From JACRLV01 sp045863555 (lineage in GTDB: Bacteria; Planctomycetota; Phycisphaerae; UBA1845; Fen-1342), in NCBI GenBank assembly GCA_045863555.1, contig BTUU01000025.1, positions 5,357 to 69,356 of the forward strand: 64,000 nt of DNA, read 5' to 3'. Both the position numbers and the translations under genes were made by a program. Shown piece after piece: positions 26,870-35,228 of this stretch. Positions within the stretch are counted from its first letter, which is position 1. Each line of letters begins with the position of its first letter. Below the pieces are notes generated by a model. The model saw only the letters and a list, made by a program, of their open reading frames with translations, was not told the DNA's origin and ran no database searches.

Positions 26870-26898
26870 TGGACCGGAAATCTGGTGCATACTACACT
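26870..26898 (+). promoter_or_regulatory. Promoter candidate upstream of the response regulator
   Basis: TGGACC (26870-26875) and TACACT (26893-26898) are separated by exactly 17 bases. The same two hexamers with the same spacing stand at 58046-58074 before the ECF sigma gene. Transcription would begin near 26905, leaving a leader of about 145 bases before GTG 27052. Confidence 0.4.
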
Positions 26899-27051
26899 GT
26901 CCGGGTTGATCGATGGGGGTAGCAGACACAGGAGACTCGCGCACGAGACCGGTCTGACTGACGATGACCGATCCGTCGGGAGCCGCGTGATTTCCCCCGG
27001 GGCTCATCCGCGAGCCTCGTTCGGCGTCCCGTTGACCGCAAGGAGCAGCGC

Positions 27052-27438
27052 GTGGCGATTTCATTGAACGGCAAGACGATCCTGATCGTCGATGATGATC
27101 CGGATATTCTCACGGCGGTCAGCACGAGCCTCTCGGATACGGGCGCGACGATTGAAACGGCCGGCGACGGGAACTCCGCCGTGGCGCTTGCGGAGCAAAA
27201 GGCCCCGGACCTGGTAATCCTCGACATCATGCTTCCTCAAAAGAGCGGATTCCTGGTTCTGGAAAAACTCCGGCAGGGCAAGCCGCGCGGGTCCAAGCCC
27301 CGCGTCATCATGATCACGGGCAACCAGGGGAAGCGGCACAAACAATACGCCGAGGCGCTCGGCGTCGACGAGTACCTGAACAAGCCGTTCCGCATGGAGC
27401 GGCTGATCGAGGTCACTGAGAAACTCCTCAGCAACTGA
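27052..27438 (+). CDS. Single-domain response regulator
   Basis: This is a free receiver domain of 128 aa, without an output domain. The acidic triad is at 14-16 (VDDDPD), the phospho-acceptor is Asp58 in DLVILDIMLP, Thr89 sits in MITG, and Lys111 in YLNKPF completes the site. It probably relays phosphate between a histidine kinase and another protein, as CheY- or DivK-like regulators do. No histidine kinase is nearby. GTG 27052 has AAGGAG six bases before it. The downstream TIM-barrel gene begins two bases after its stop and is likely cotranscribed. Confidence 0.9.
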   Translation: MAISLNGKTILIVDDDPDILTAVSTSLSDTGATIETAGDGNSAVALAEQKAPDLVILDIMLPQKSGFLVLEKLRQGKPRGSKPRVIMITGNQGKRHKQYAEALGVDEYLNKPFRMERLIEVTEKLLSN

Positions 27439-27440
27439 AC

Positions 27441-28223
27441 ATGCCTGGCGACCGATCCCTGACCGTCTGGCTCGATTCGTATCGGCGCGATCTTAAATCG
27501 TCGATTTCGGCGGCGGCGGCGCACGGGTTTGCGGCCATCCAGCCGAATGTCGTGACGGCGGGAGAGCTTTCGTCCGAATCGCTCTCGACGAGCGCCCGCC
27601 GGCATCTCTCCCGTTTTCTGCGTGATCTGGGCCTGGGCATCGACGCGCTGGCGGCGGCGTTTCCGGGGGCGGGCCTGACCGAACCGGGCGACGCGGACCG
27701 GCGACTCGCCGAATTGCGGCGGACGGTCGAGTTGGCTCGCGAGATGGGGGTCGGCCGCGCACTGGTGACTGTCGGACAGGCGGGGAGCGGCACTGCGCCG
27801 GCCGGGTTGGCGGAGCAGATGATCCGCGAGACGGCCGATCTCGCGGACCGGGCCGGCGTGGAGGTCGCGGTGCTTCCCGTGGGCGGCGCGGATGCGGCGA
27901 TTCGGGAACTGATTCAGGGTATCGGCTGCCCCGCCCTGCGTCTGGCCGTCGATACGACCGCGATCCGAAGCGACAGTTCCTTCGGGTGGACCGATCTGGC
28001 CGGCTGTGTGCACCTGCGCGATGGCCGGTGGACCGGCGAAAACGTCGAGGAAGTTGAGATTGGCCGGGGAGACGTGGATTTCCGCGCGCTGCTGGCGCGG
28101 CTTTCGCGGCTCGACCGTCCGCCGCCGTCGCTGGTGGTCCGGCAGGATCGGCCGGGGCCGGTTGACGCGCTGCGGGCAGGGCGGGAGTATATTTCTTCCC
28201 TGATTTCGGCCGGGGGGCGCTAG
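27441..28223 (+). CDS. Sugar phosphate isomerase/epimerase-like TIM-barrel protein
   Basis: The 260 aa protein has the xylose-isomerase-like AP_endonuc_2 fold. Strands are visible as HGFAAIQPNVV, LGLGIDALAAAFPG, MGVGRALVTVGQAG, GVEVAVLPVGGADAA, LRLAVDTTAI and GCVHLRDGRW. The usual metal site Glu/Asp/His set is partly degenerate: the Glu that normally ends strand 5 reads VAVLPVG, without Glu. It may thus be a non-metal or inactive relative. The gene begins two bases after the response regulator and should share its message. Confidence 0.65.
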   Translation: MPGDRSLTVWLDSYRRDLKSSISAAAAHGFAAIQPNVVTAGELSSESLSTSARRHLSRFLRDLGLGIDALAAAFPGAGLTEPGDADRRLAELRRTVELAREMGVGRALVTVGQAGSGTAPAGLAEQMIRETADLADRAGVEVAVLPVGGADAAIRELIQGIGCPALRLAVDTTAIRSDSSFGWTDLAGCVHLRDGRWTGENVEEVEIGRGDVDFRALLARLSRLDRPPPSLVVRQDRPGPVDALRAGREYISSLISAGGR

Positions 28224-28266
28224 GGCCCCTGCCGCGCCGGGGTCTCTGGATGAAAACGGAGCTGCC

Positions 28267-29142
28267 ATGTTCGCGCATTCGGTTTTGTACGCTTTGCTGG
28301 TCGCCCTGCTACTTCCGCAAGAGAAGCCCACGCTTCCGCCGTTCGTAAAGCGAGCGGACGAGGTCGCCCCGGCGACGCAGAATGCCAAGCCGACGGGGCC
28401 GATGCGCGTGGAACCCTGGGCGATCCTCGACCAGCGCGTCTCGTTCATCGGCGATCCGATCGAGCGGGCCCCCACGCCGCAGGCCCGCCTGCTGCTCAAG
28501 CTCACCGGCGAAAAGGTGATGGAAATCGACCGGTGCGGTCGGCCGATCATCGAAACGATGGTGGACGACAAAGGCACGGTGCTGATCGACACGGCCGGCT
28601 ACACGGACGCCGATCGGAACACGACGTCTCTGGTTACGGCGACGGCGAATGTCGAACAGCTTGGGTATCTCCGCCTCGACCTGCCGACCACACGTCCGCC
28701 GGCCCGCGCGGCGACCAAGATCACGCAAATGAAGGGCTACGTGAACGTGGTCTACGGCGGGCAGACCGAGGAAATCACGATCGACAACCCCGCGCAGTAC
28801 GCGGGCGGGACGATTGACCACCCGCGTCTGAAGGAACTGGGCATCACCATCCGCGTGCTGAAGCCGGCCGAAGAGGCGATCGAACCCGCGGACAATCGCG
28901 GCATCGCGATCCGGATCGAAGGCAAGGACGAGATGGTGAAGAACGTCGATCTGTACGACGAGTGGATGAAGCGGATGTCGGTCCGTCCGCGCGTGAGCAA
29001 GACCCAGAAGGACGAAACGTACTTCTACTACTCGATCATGGGCGCGCTGCTGACACCGGACTGCCAGATGGCGCTGACGGTCTACCAGTCGATCGACAAA
29101 GAGAAGATCGAGTTTGACATCAAGGATTACACGCTGCCCTGA
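28267..29142 (+). CDS. Hypothetical exported protein
   Basis: The 291 aa protein starts with a short hydrophobic stretch (MFAHSVLYALLVALLLPQ) that may serve as a signal peptide. The rest looks soluble, with mixed alpha/beta content: WAILDQRVSFIGDPIERA, KVMEIDRCGRPIIETMVDDKGTVLIDTAGYTDADRN, and YVNVVYGGQTEEITIDNPAQYAGGTIDHPRLKELGITIRVL. I do not recognise a domain. GGAG lies six bases upstream of the ATG, which supports the start. It may follow the response regulator pair in one transcript (43-base gap), but the sequence does not indicate a function. Confidence 0.6.
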   Translation: MFAHSVLYALLVALLLPQEKPTLPPFVKRADEVAPATQNAKPTGPMRVEPWAILDQRVSFIGDPIERAPTPQARLLLKLTGEKVMEIDRCGRPIIETMVDDKGTVLIDTAGYTDADRNTTSLVTATANVEQLGYLRLDLPTTRPPARAATKITQMKGYVNVVYGGQTEEITIDNPAQYAGGTIDHPRLKELGITIRVLKPAEEAIEPADNRGIAIRIEGKDEMVKNVDLYDEWMKRMSVRPRVSKTQKDETYFYYSIMGALLTPDCQMALTVYQSIDKEKIEFDIKDYTLP

Positions 29143-29210
29143 CCGGCTGCGGCTCTCACGGGCCGGGTGATGAGCCCGCGCCCGCGGCGCGGCGGCCTGG
29201 GGGCGCTGAC

Positions 29211-30503
29211 ATGTCGGGACCGGCGAGGTCGCTCCGCGCTGGGGCGATGACGGTGCTCCTGGGAAACGGCGTTTTCAACGCCGCGCGGCTCGGCGCGTAC
29301 GCGATACTCGCGAAGACCACATCCAAGCCGATCGTCGGGCAGTTTGAAACCGGCACCGCGATCGCGTCGCCCATCGTCCTGCTGCTCTCGCTTGAACTGC
29401 GCTCTGCGTACGTCGCCGATCCGGAGGACCGCACGCCGTTTGGGGCGTACCGGGTGCTGCGGTTCATCGGGCTCGGCGCGGCGCTGCTCGTGTGCCTCGG
29501 CGTTGTGTTCTGGCGCGCGGCCGAGGAGTCGTCGGCGATGCTCGCGATCCTCGCGGGTGCGGCGCTGATCAAGGTGGCGTTTCATTCGGCTGAGATCTAC
29601 TGGGGCGTGTTTCAGAAGCGCGAGCGGCTCGACCTGCTCGCGCGATCGAACATGATCCGCGGGGCGCTCATGCTGGCGGCGTTTGCGGCGCTGCTGATCC
29701 CGCTTTACTGGCTCGACGACGCGCCGCCGGAGGAGACCACGCCGCGGCGGCAGTGGATGGCGGCGGCGGCCGTCTGGACCGCGGCGCTGGCGTGGCTGGC
29801 GGCGGGTTACTTTGGCGACCGCGCCCGGGCGGCGGCGCTGGGGGGACTCGACTACACGTGGACGCGCCGGCAGGTCGGCGAGCTGGCGCTGCGAGCGGCG
29901 CCGCTGGGGATCGTGGCGCTGCTCATCAGCCTGTGCGAGAACGCGCCCCGGCTGTTCATCCGCGGGCAGGCCGAGGGGCTCGAGGCGCTGGGGCAGTATG
30001 GCGCGCTCGCGCAACTGCCCATGATCGCGAGCTTCATCGTCATCCAGGTGGGCGTCGCCGCGAGCAACCGGCTGGCCCGGCAGTACGCCGGCGCGCGGCG
30101 GGCGTTCGCGGTGCTGACCGGCAAGCTGACGCTCTTTGCGATCGGGCTTGCCGCAGCGGTCTATTCGGCCGCGTGGCTGTTCGGCGACTGGCTGGTGCGG
30201 ACGATCTACACCGAAAGCTACGCCGGTCATTTCGATGCCTTCATGACGCTCGTTGCGGCGCAGTGCGTGATTCTGCTCGCGAGCATGTTCGGCTATGTGA
30301 CGACGCAGATGCGGCTGTTCTGGATCCAGGTGCCCATCCACGTCGCGGTGCTCGCGGGGACGCTGATCGCCGCCGCGCTACTCGTACCCGACGATCCGGT
30401 GCAGGGCGGCGCGACGACCATGCTCATCCGGGCGTGCATCCAGACCGTGCTCTACGCGGCGTGCCTGGTCTACGGACTGACCCGCCCGAGCGCGGCCGCG
30501 TAG
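29211..30503 (+). CDS. Polysaccharide flippase-like membrane protein (MATE/Wzx superfamily)
   Basis: This 430 aa integral membrane protein has about 12 hydrophobic helices and resembles lipid-linked oligosaccharide flippases. It opens MTVLLGNGVFNAARLGAYAILAKTTSKPIVGQFETGTAIASPIVLL, the usual pseudo-symmetric first helices of that fold. Wzx-type proteins move undecaprenyl-linked sugars across the inner membrane for capsule or exopolysaccharide synthesis. No glycosyltransferases adjoin it, so the substrate is not known. It is followed by a convergent sulfotransferase gene, which might modify an exported glycan; this link is speculative. Confidence 0.7.
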   Translation: MSGPARSLRAGAMTVLLGNGVFNAARLGAYAILAKTTSKPIVGQFETGTAIASPIVLLLSLELRSAYVADPEDRTPFGAYRVLRFIGLGAALLVCLGVVFWRAAEESSAMLAILAGAALIKVAFHSAEIYWGVFQKRERLDLLARSNMIRGALMLAAFAALLIPLYWLDDAPPEETTPRRQWMAAAAVWTAALAWLAAGYFGDRARAAALGGLDYTWTRRQVGELALRAAPLGIVALLISLCENAPRLFIRGQAEGLEALGQYGALAQLPMIASFIVIQVGVAASNRLARQYAGARRAFAVLTGKLTLFAIGLAAAVYSAAWLFGDWLVRTIYTESYAGHFDAFMTLVAAQCVILLASMFGYVTTQMRLFWIQVPIHVAVLAGTLIAAALLVPDDPVQGGATTMLIRACIQTVLYAACLVYGLTRPSAAA

Positions 30504-30513
30504 CGATCGGATG

Positions 30514-32295
30514 TCAGGCCTGAGCGAGCGCGGCTCGAAGCGGGTCGAGATGGGCGCCGAACCGGGCGGCGCGGGCGGCCTGCGACGCGTCGATCGGACG
30601 GCGGAGGCGATCGAGGTCGGGCGTCAGCGCGAGACGCTTCGATTCGTGCGGACGGAGGCACGCGTCGTCCCACGGGAGGCCGCAGAAGTCGATCATCCGC
30701 CGGGTCTGCGCCTCGGGATTCGCGACCAGATCTTCATATCGCACCTCGAGGATCGGAAGATCGAGGACCGATTTCCAGTGGGTCATCAGCCGCCGATACT
30801 GGCCGTGGATGGCGGCGATCAGCGCGAGGTCGGTTCGAGAGGGTGATGTGCCGGGCGGCGCGGTGAACCAGGCGAAACAGGCGTCGAGCGGGTCGCGCTC
30901 GACATGGATCACGCGTGCTCCGGGCAGGAATTGGCGGATGAGCCCGAGATGCTGGTAGTTCATCGGGTTGGCATCGGTCACTCGAATCGCGTCGCCGCCG
31001 AGTTCGGCATACCAGCGCCGCTGCAGCGCGGAGAACTGGTCGATCGTTTCGGCGTTCAAGGATGCGAGGCAGGCCGGATACTCGGTTTTCCCGCCCGCCC
31101 GCGCGACGAGTTCGGGCATCCAGTCGCTGACGTCACGGAGTTCGCCGGCGGCGAAGATGGAAGGATGCGACGACAGAACGCACTCGACCAGCCGCGTCCC
31201 GGACTGGGGGGCGCCGACGATGAAGACCGGCAGGTCGGTCGGAATCGACGCGCGAGGCAAGGCGGCGAGCGCATCCGCGGAAAATGTCGCGCCGGCCGCG
31301 TCAACGAAGCGCCGATAGCTGTCCGCGGAGAGTCCGCGGTCGCCCCCCTGCCGCTGCGCCAGCGAGTACGCCTCAAATGCCCGGTCCACATCGCCCGACT
31401 GTTCGTAGAGTTCACCGAGCGACCACGCCAGCGCGGCGCGCGGGGCGGCCGCGTGGTTTGGATTGGCCAGCACGCGCTCGCAGATGCGGATCGCCTCATC
31501 GAGGAATCCTGCGTCGCCGGCGATCCGTGCCAGAACGGTCGCGATCGGAACCGCGACGTCGCCCCTGAGGAGCGGCTTGAGCCGCTCGACGGCCTCCCCC
31601 GTACGCCCCCCCGCCGCAAGCGCGGCCGCTTCGCCCGCCAGCGCGACGGCCAGGCCCCGCTCGATCGCGAGCGCCTTGCGAAAAGCGCCGGTCGCCGCAG
31701 TGTAGTCGCCCGTCCGATGGAAGCACGTTCCGAGTGCGGCCGCGGCATCGAGCGATTTCGGCCGGGCTGCGATCGCGGCCAGTAGCCGCGGAATCGCGAG
31801 GTGGAAGCGGCCCCAACTCTGGAGGGCCAAGCCGAGGCCGAGTTCGCACTCGGGGTCGCCGGGCTTTGAGGCGAGCGCGGCGCGGTACTGTTCGACGGCA
31901 GGTGCGGACCGACCGGTCTTGAGCAGGATGCGCCCCAGGCTGCGACGCGGTTCGAGCTCGGTCGGAAAGGCGCTGGCCGCGTCGACGAGGCATTTCATCG
32001 CCTCGCGCGTTCGGCCGGACTCGAGCAGCAGGTCGGCGAGGCCGCAGAGCAGCTCGGGTCTGGGTCCGAGCCGCTGGAGGGCGTCCTGGAGGAATTTGAG
32101 GGCGTCCTCGAGCAGTCCGGCGATGGAGAGGGTGGCGGCGAGATCGCGCAAGGCGACGGGGTCAGCGCCATATTCGGCCATCAGGCGGGTGAACTCGCGC
32201 GTATTCTGTTCGCGGCGTTCGGGGCGGGCGGCATTCTTTCGGAGCGCGGCCAGCTTCTCGTCGCGGATTTCGGCGTAGGTCTGCTTTCTGGGCAT
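30514..32295 (-). CDS. TPR-repeat sulfotransferase
   Basis: The 593 aa protein has two parts. Residues 20-330 are TPR units (LRDLAATLSIAGLLEDALKFLQDALQRLGPRPELLCGLADLLLESGRTREAMKCLVDAASAFP and similar). Residues 340-590 form a PAPS-dependent sulfotransferase domain: DLPVFIVGAPQSGTRLVECVLSSHPSIFAAGELRDV, with GAPQSGTRLVE as the 5'-phosphosulfate loop, RVIHVERDPLDACFAWF as the 3'-phosphate site and LPILEVRYEDLVANPEAQTRRMIDFCGLPWDDACL near the end. It would sulfate a protein, glycan or small molecule. ATG 32295 is fixed by a GGAGGATC SD; the ORF beyond it to 32421 is not coding. Confidence 0.85.
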   Translation of the reverse strand: MPRKQTYAEIRDEKLAALRKNAARPERREQNTREFTRLMAEYGADPVALRDLAATLSIAGLLEDALKFLQDALQRLGPRPELLCGLADLLLESGRTREAMKCLVDAASAFPTELEPRRSLGRILLKTGRSAPAVEQYRAALASKPGDPECELGLGLALQSWGRFHLAIPRLLAAIAARPKSLDAAAALGTCFHRTGDYTAATGAFRKALAIERGLAVALAGEAAALAAGGRTGEAVERLKPLLRGDVAVPIATVLARIAGDAGFLDEAIRICERVLANPNHAAAPRAALAWSLGELYEQSGDVDRAFEAYSLAQRQGGDRGLSADSYRRFVDAAGATFSADALAALPRASIPTDLPVFIVGAPQSGTRLVECVLSSHPSIFAAGELRDVSDWMPELVARAGGKTEYPACLASLNAETIDQFSALQRRWYAELGGDAIRVTDANPMNYQHLGLIRQFLPGARVIHVERDPLDACFAWFTAPPGTSPSRTDLALIAAIHGQYRRLMTHWKSVLDLPILEVRYEDLVANPEAQTRRMIDFCGLPWDDACLRPHESKRLALTPDLDRLRRPIDASQAARAARFGAHLDPLRAALAQA

Positions 32296-32809
32296 CGGAT
32301 CCTCCGGGGCAGGGAGTATAGCGGGGCGAAGTCGTCGGGGTTGCGCGGGGCGTGGTCCGGGGGGTGAACCGGGCTTCGAGCGAGAAGGTGCGCAGGGTGT
32401 GTATATATTCGTGGTGCGCACCTTCCGATAATCTCGCGGTTCTAGTGATTCCAGGAGCGTGCTTTGCGAGTGAACTGCGCATCTTCGGTGAGGCGGGCAT
32501 GAGGAAGGTGCGCAAGGTGATCCTCCGTGGACGCATCGTTCGTTTGATCGGCTCCTGACGGCATTGAAGCACTCGCGCGGCGCGAAATCGACGCGCCTTC
32601 CGATGTGATTCTTGCCTTGAACGGAAGGAATGCGAACGTTCGCGCAACGTGAGCTGAAGACTGGCGAAATCTGGCGCGTCCTGGCGCATTTTGGCCGACG
32701 GATGCAGCCGCGGACTTTTCGACGCTCTGCACGGAATCCGGCGGCGGCGGCCGGGCCCAGAAATGGCGCGGCGGTGCGGCGGATGCGGCCGGGCTTCGGG
32801 GGGAGAAGA
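32296..32809. other. Non-coding stretch with repeats and palindromes
   Basis: This 514-base gap lies between the end of the methyltransferase operon and the sulfotransferase start, both on the minus strand. It holds three copies of an 11-mer (next entry), a 12-base palindrome GCGAACGTTCGC at 32631-32642, and three CTGGCG-like steps near 32660-32690. I see no gene. It could contain the sulfotransferase promoter and a transcript end. Confidence 0.5.
32384..32514. repeat. 11-mer GAAGGTGCGCA in three copies
   Basis: Copies stand at 32384-32394 (+), 32415-32425 (inverted) and 32504-32514 (+). The first two form an inverted repeat with a 20-base AT-rich loop that includes TATATAT. Spacing and orientation look like protein-binding sites for a dimer, placed about 90-220 bases upstream of the sulfotransferase start. 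Confidence 0.6.
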
Positions 32810-33913
32810 CTACGGCCGGCGCTGAAATCGATAGTGGGAGACCCACCATTCGGCGCCGCCGGCGAAGCCGAACAGCTCCGCGCAGGCGATGAAGAAGATC
32901 CGCCAGCGATGGAGCCAGCGCGTGGCCGCGGGCGCTCCGTACGCGTGGGCGAGGATGGCGAGCGCTTTCGTCCGACGGCGATCGAGATTCTGGAGCCACG
33001 CTTCGGCGGTGCGGGCGTAATGGACGCCCGATTGGCGCCACTGTTCCTCGAGGACGAGGTCGCCCTGTCGCCGCAGCAGCAGGTCGTCGCTGGGCATCAT
33101 GCCGCCCGAGAAGAAGTAGCGTGTAATCCAGTCGGAGAGTCCGCGGTCCTCGTACAGGTACGCCGTGCGACCATGAACAAAGATATGGACGAACAGCTTG
33201 CCTCCCACGTCGAGCCAGTCTGCGATGCGGCGGAGCAGCGCGCGGTGGTTCCGCATGTGCTCGAACATCTCGACGGATACCACGCGGTCAAAACGGCCGT
33301 CCGGGGCGAAGCTGTTCATGTCGGCGGTGATGACGCGGACGTTTACGAAGCCGCGGGCCGCGCACTGTCCCTCGATAAACCTGCGCTGCGGAGCGGAGTT
33401 CGAGACGGCGGTGATGGTGCTGTGCGGATAGCGCTCGGCCATCCAGAGGGTCAGGGAGCCCCAGCCGCAGCCGAGTTCGAGGATGCGCTGGCCGTCGGCG
33501 AGGTCGGCGTGCGCGCATGTTTCGGCCAGCGACGCCTCTTCCGCGGCGTCGAGTGATGTGACGCCGTCGTGCCAGAGGCAGCCGCTGTACTTTCGGCGGC
33601 TTCCGAGGAAGAGCGAGAAGAACTCCGGCGGCAGTTCGTAGTGTTGATCGTTGGCCGCTTCGGTCTGTACGGCGATCGGGGCTGCGTCCAGCTCGGCGAG
33701 CAGCTCGCGGAAATGAGCCGAACGCCCGTCGAGGCCGCCGCGATCGCGCTCGCGCAGACCGTCGGCGATCAACCGGCGGATCCCGATTCGCACGAGCCAG
33801 TCCGGCAGCAGGCCGCGTTCAGCGAGGCCCATCAGGCCGGGGCTGGCGTCGGGCATCGGCGTTCGACGGGGGTTCGTAAGGACGGCAGAAGCAGCGTGCA
33901 ACGTCGCGTTCAT
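32810..33913 (-). CDS. CFA-superfamily methyltransferase, coclaurine N-methyltransferase-like
   Basis: Last gene of the eight-gene operon, 367 aa. Motif I reads ILELGCGWGSLTLWMAERYP, then ITADMNSFAP and VVSVEMFEHMRNH. The C-terminal half has the pattern VHIFVHGRTAYLYEDRG, ITRYFFSGGMMPSDDLLL, HYARTAEAWLQNLD and WRIFFIACAELFGFAGGAEWWVSHY, which is the hallmark of the plant-type coclaurine N-methyltransferase branch rather than the bacterial CFA synthase branch. It uses SAM; the acceptor may be a lipid with a double bond or an amine. The start ATG 33913 overlaps the preceding stop as ATGA. Confidence 0.85.
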   Translation of the reverse strand: MNATLHAASAVLTNPRRTPMPDASPGLMGLAERGLLPDWLVRIGIRRLIADGLRERDRGGLDGRSAHFRELLAELDAAPIAVQTEAANDQHYELPPEFFSLFLGSRRKYSGCLWHDGVTSLDAAEEASLAETCAHADLADGQRILELGCGWGSLTLWMAERYPHSTITAVSNSAPQRRFIEGQCAARGFVNVRVITADMNSFAPDGRFDRVVSVEMFEHMRNHRALLRRIADWLDVGGKLFVHIFVHGRTAYLYEDRGLSDWITRYFFSGGMMPSDDLLLRRQGDLVLEEQWRQSGVHYARTAEAWLQNLDRRRTKALAILAHAYGAPAATRWLHRWRIFFIACAELFGFAGGAEWWVSHYRFQRRP

Positions 33914-34698
33914 CGCGCGACCTCCTTTGGAAACCAGGGAAAGAACATGCTCGTGGTACGCTGATATTCGCGGTAGTCGTCACCTCGACTCGCGAGCGCG
34001 CGGGCCTCCGTCGGCGGGATGCCCGTGACTTTGAACAGGAAGAGCAGCATCAGCGCGGGCCCGAGAAGCGCGGCGACGCCCGCCCAGGCGCCCGCGGCGA
34101 ACGCGGGGTAAGCCCACCAGTGCAGCCACTCGAAGAAGTAGTTCGGGTGCCGGGAGTAGCGCCAGAGCCCGCTGCGGCAGGTGCGGCCGCGGTTCGCGGG
34201 ATTCCGACGCCAAGCGGCGAGCTGGCGATCCGCGATCGTCTCGCCGCCGATGGCGATCGCGCAGATCGCCAGGCCGACGAAATCCCAGACTCGAATCTCG
34301 CTTGCAGGAATCGTCATTGCCAGGAGCGGCGGCAGCGCGAACAGCACGACGAGCAGCGCCTGGAACTGAAAGAACCAGAAGAAGAAGCGATTCGCCCGCG
34401 GTCCGCAGGATGCGCGGAGCGCCTGGTAGCGACCATCTTCCGGTTCGCCGCTCACGCGACGGAACAGGTAATACGCAAGTCGAAGAGACCAAACGGCCGT
34501 GAGCCCGCCCACAAGCCAGCGCCGCGCAGGGTGGCCTTCGGCGAGGGCGGCAAAGAGCAGCGCGAGGACGCCGATTCCCGCCGACCATGCGATGTCCACG
34601 GTTCCGGCGTTTTTCGCGCGGAGCTGGATCGCCCAGAGTGCGGTCATGGCCACGACCATGAGGGCGAGACCGATCAGCAGCAGATACGGAATATTCAT
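33910..34698 (-). CDS. DUF1295 membrane protein (steroid-reductase-like)
   Basis: This 262 aa polytopic protein shows about seven hydrophobic segments and the DUF1295 signatures VDIAWSAGIGVLALLFA, RPANRGRTCRSGLWRYSRHPNYFFEW-like sequence with the RHPNY core, and GIPPTEARALASRGDDYREYQRTTSMFFPWFPK. It belongs to the steroid 5-alpha-reductase/ICMT-related membrane fold, which binds NADPH or SAM and lipidic substrates. In this operon, a role in lipid reduction or modification is plausible. ATG 34698 overlaps the upstream stop by four bases, and its own stop overlaps the next start, so it is firmly in the operon. Confidence 0.85.
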   Translation of the reverse strand: MNIPYLLLIGLALMVVAMTALWAIQLRAKNAGTVDIAWSAGIGVLALLFAALAEGHPARRWLVGGLTAVWSLRLAYYLFRRVSGEPEDGRYQALRASCGPRANRFFFWFFQFQALLVVLFALPPLLAMTIPASEIRVWDFVGLAICAIAIGGETIADRQLAAWRRNPANRGRTCRSGLWRYSRHPNYFFEWLHWWAYPAFAAGAWAGVAALLGPALMLLFLFKVTGIPPTEARALASRGDDYREYQRTTSMFFPWFPKEVAR

Positions 34699-35228
34699 GC
34701 TGCCGCCCTTTCGGCCGCCGGTGCGACCCGCGGCGTCGGACGGTTCACTGCGATCAGCAGCGGAACCAGCACGGCGAACTGAATCGCAACCACCGACATC
34801 ACCGCCGGAGTCGACGAGATCGACACTGCGCCGAGCGCGGCGGCTCCGGCATACGCAAGCGGGCCGCCGACGGCACCGATGGCCGCGGCGAGCGCGAATC
34901 GGCCCCGGAGAAACCCGAGAATCGGTCCGGCCATGACCGTGAAATTCAGCCACAGCGCGAGCATCCACAGCGGGCTGGGAAGCCAGCGTGGCGAATGGTC
35001 GGCGTACTCGACGCCGCCGAGCGCTCGAACTCCCGCGTCCGAGCCCCATGCGGCCAGACTTGCAAGAAGCCAGGTCGCGAGCCGGAGGATGCGTCGCGGC
35101 GCGTCCGCGAAGAGCAGCGCGAGCAGCACCGCAGCGCCGAGACCGACCCAGCCAGCGCCCCGGGCGCCGGCCACGACCGCGGTGAGCCACACGGCCTGGT
35201 AGATCAGGATGTCGCGGATGAGCTTCAT
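34695..35228 (-). CDS. DUF2878 membrane protein
   Basis: The 177 aa protein has five or six hydrophobic helices and fits DUF2878: LIYQAVWLTAVVAGARG, WLPSPLWMLALWLNFTVMAG, ILGFLRGRFALAAAIGAVGGPLAYAGAAALGAV. The family has no assigned reaction but keeps company with CFA synthases, DUF1365 and FAD amine-oxidase-like genes in other bacteria, which is just the context here. The start ATG 35228 overlaps the CFA synthase stop by four bases. Its product should lie in the inner membrane. Confidence 0.8.
   Translation of the reverse strand: MKLIRDILIYQAVWLTAVVAGARGAGWVGLGAAVLLALLFADAPRRILRLATWLLASLAAWGSDAGVRALGGVEYADHSPRWLPSPLWMLALWLNFTVMAGPILGFLRGRFALAAAIGAVGGPLAYAGAAALGAVSISSTPAVMSVVAIQFAVLVPLLIAVNRPTPRVAPAAERAAA

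Noticed and set aside
29127..30341. Minus-strand frame of 404 aa
   Set aside because: Antisense to the flippase gene; Arg/Gln/Pro-rich with no domain.
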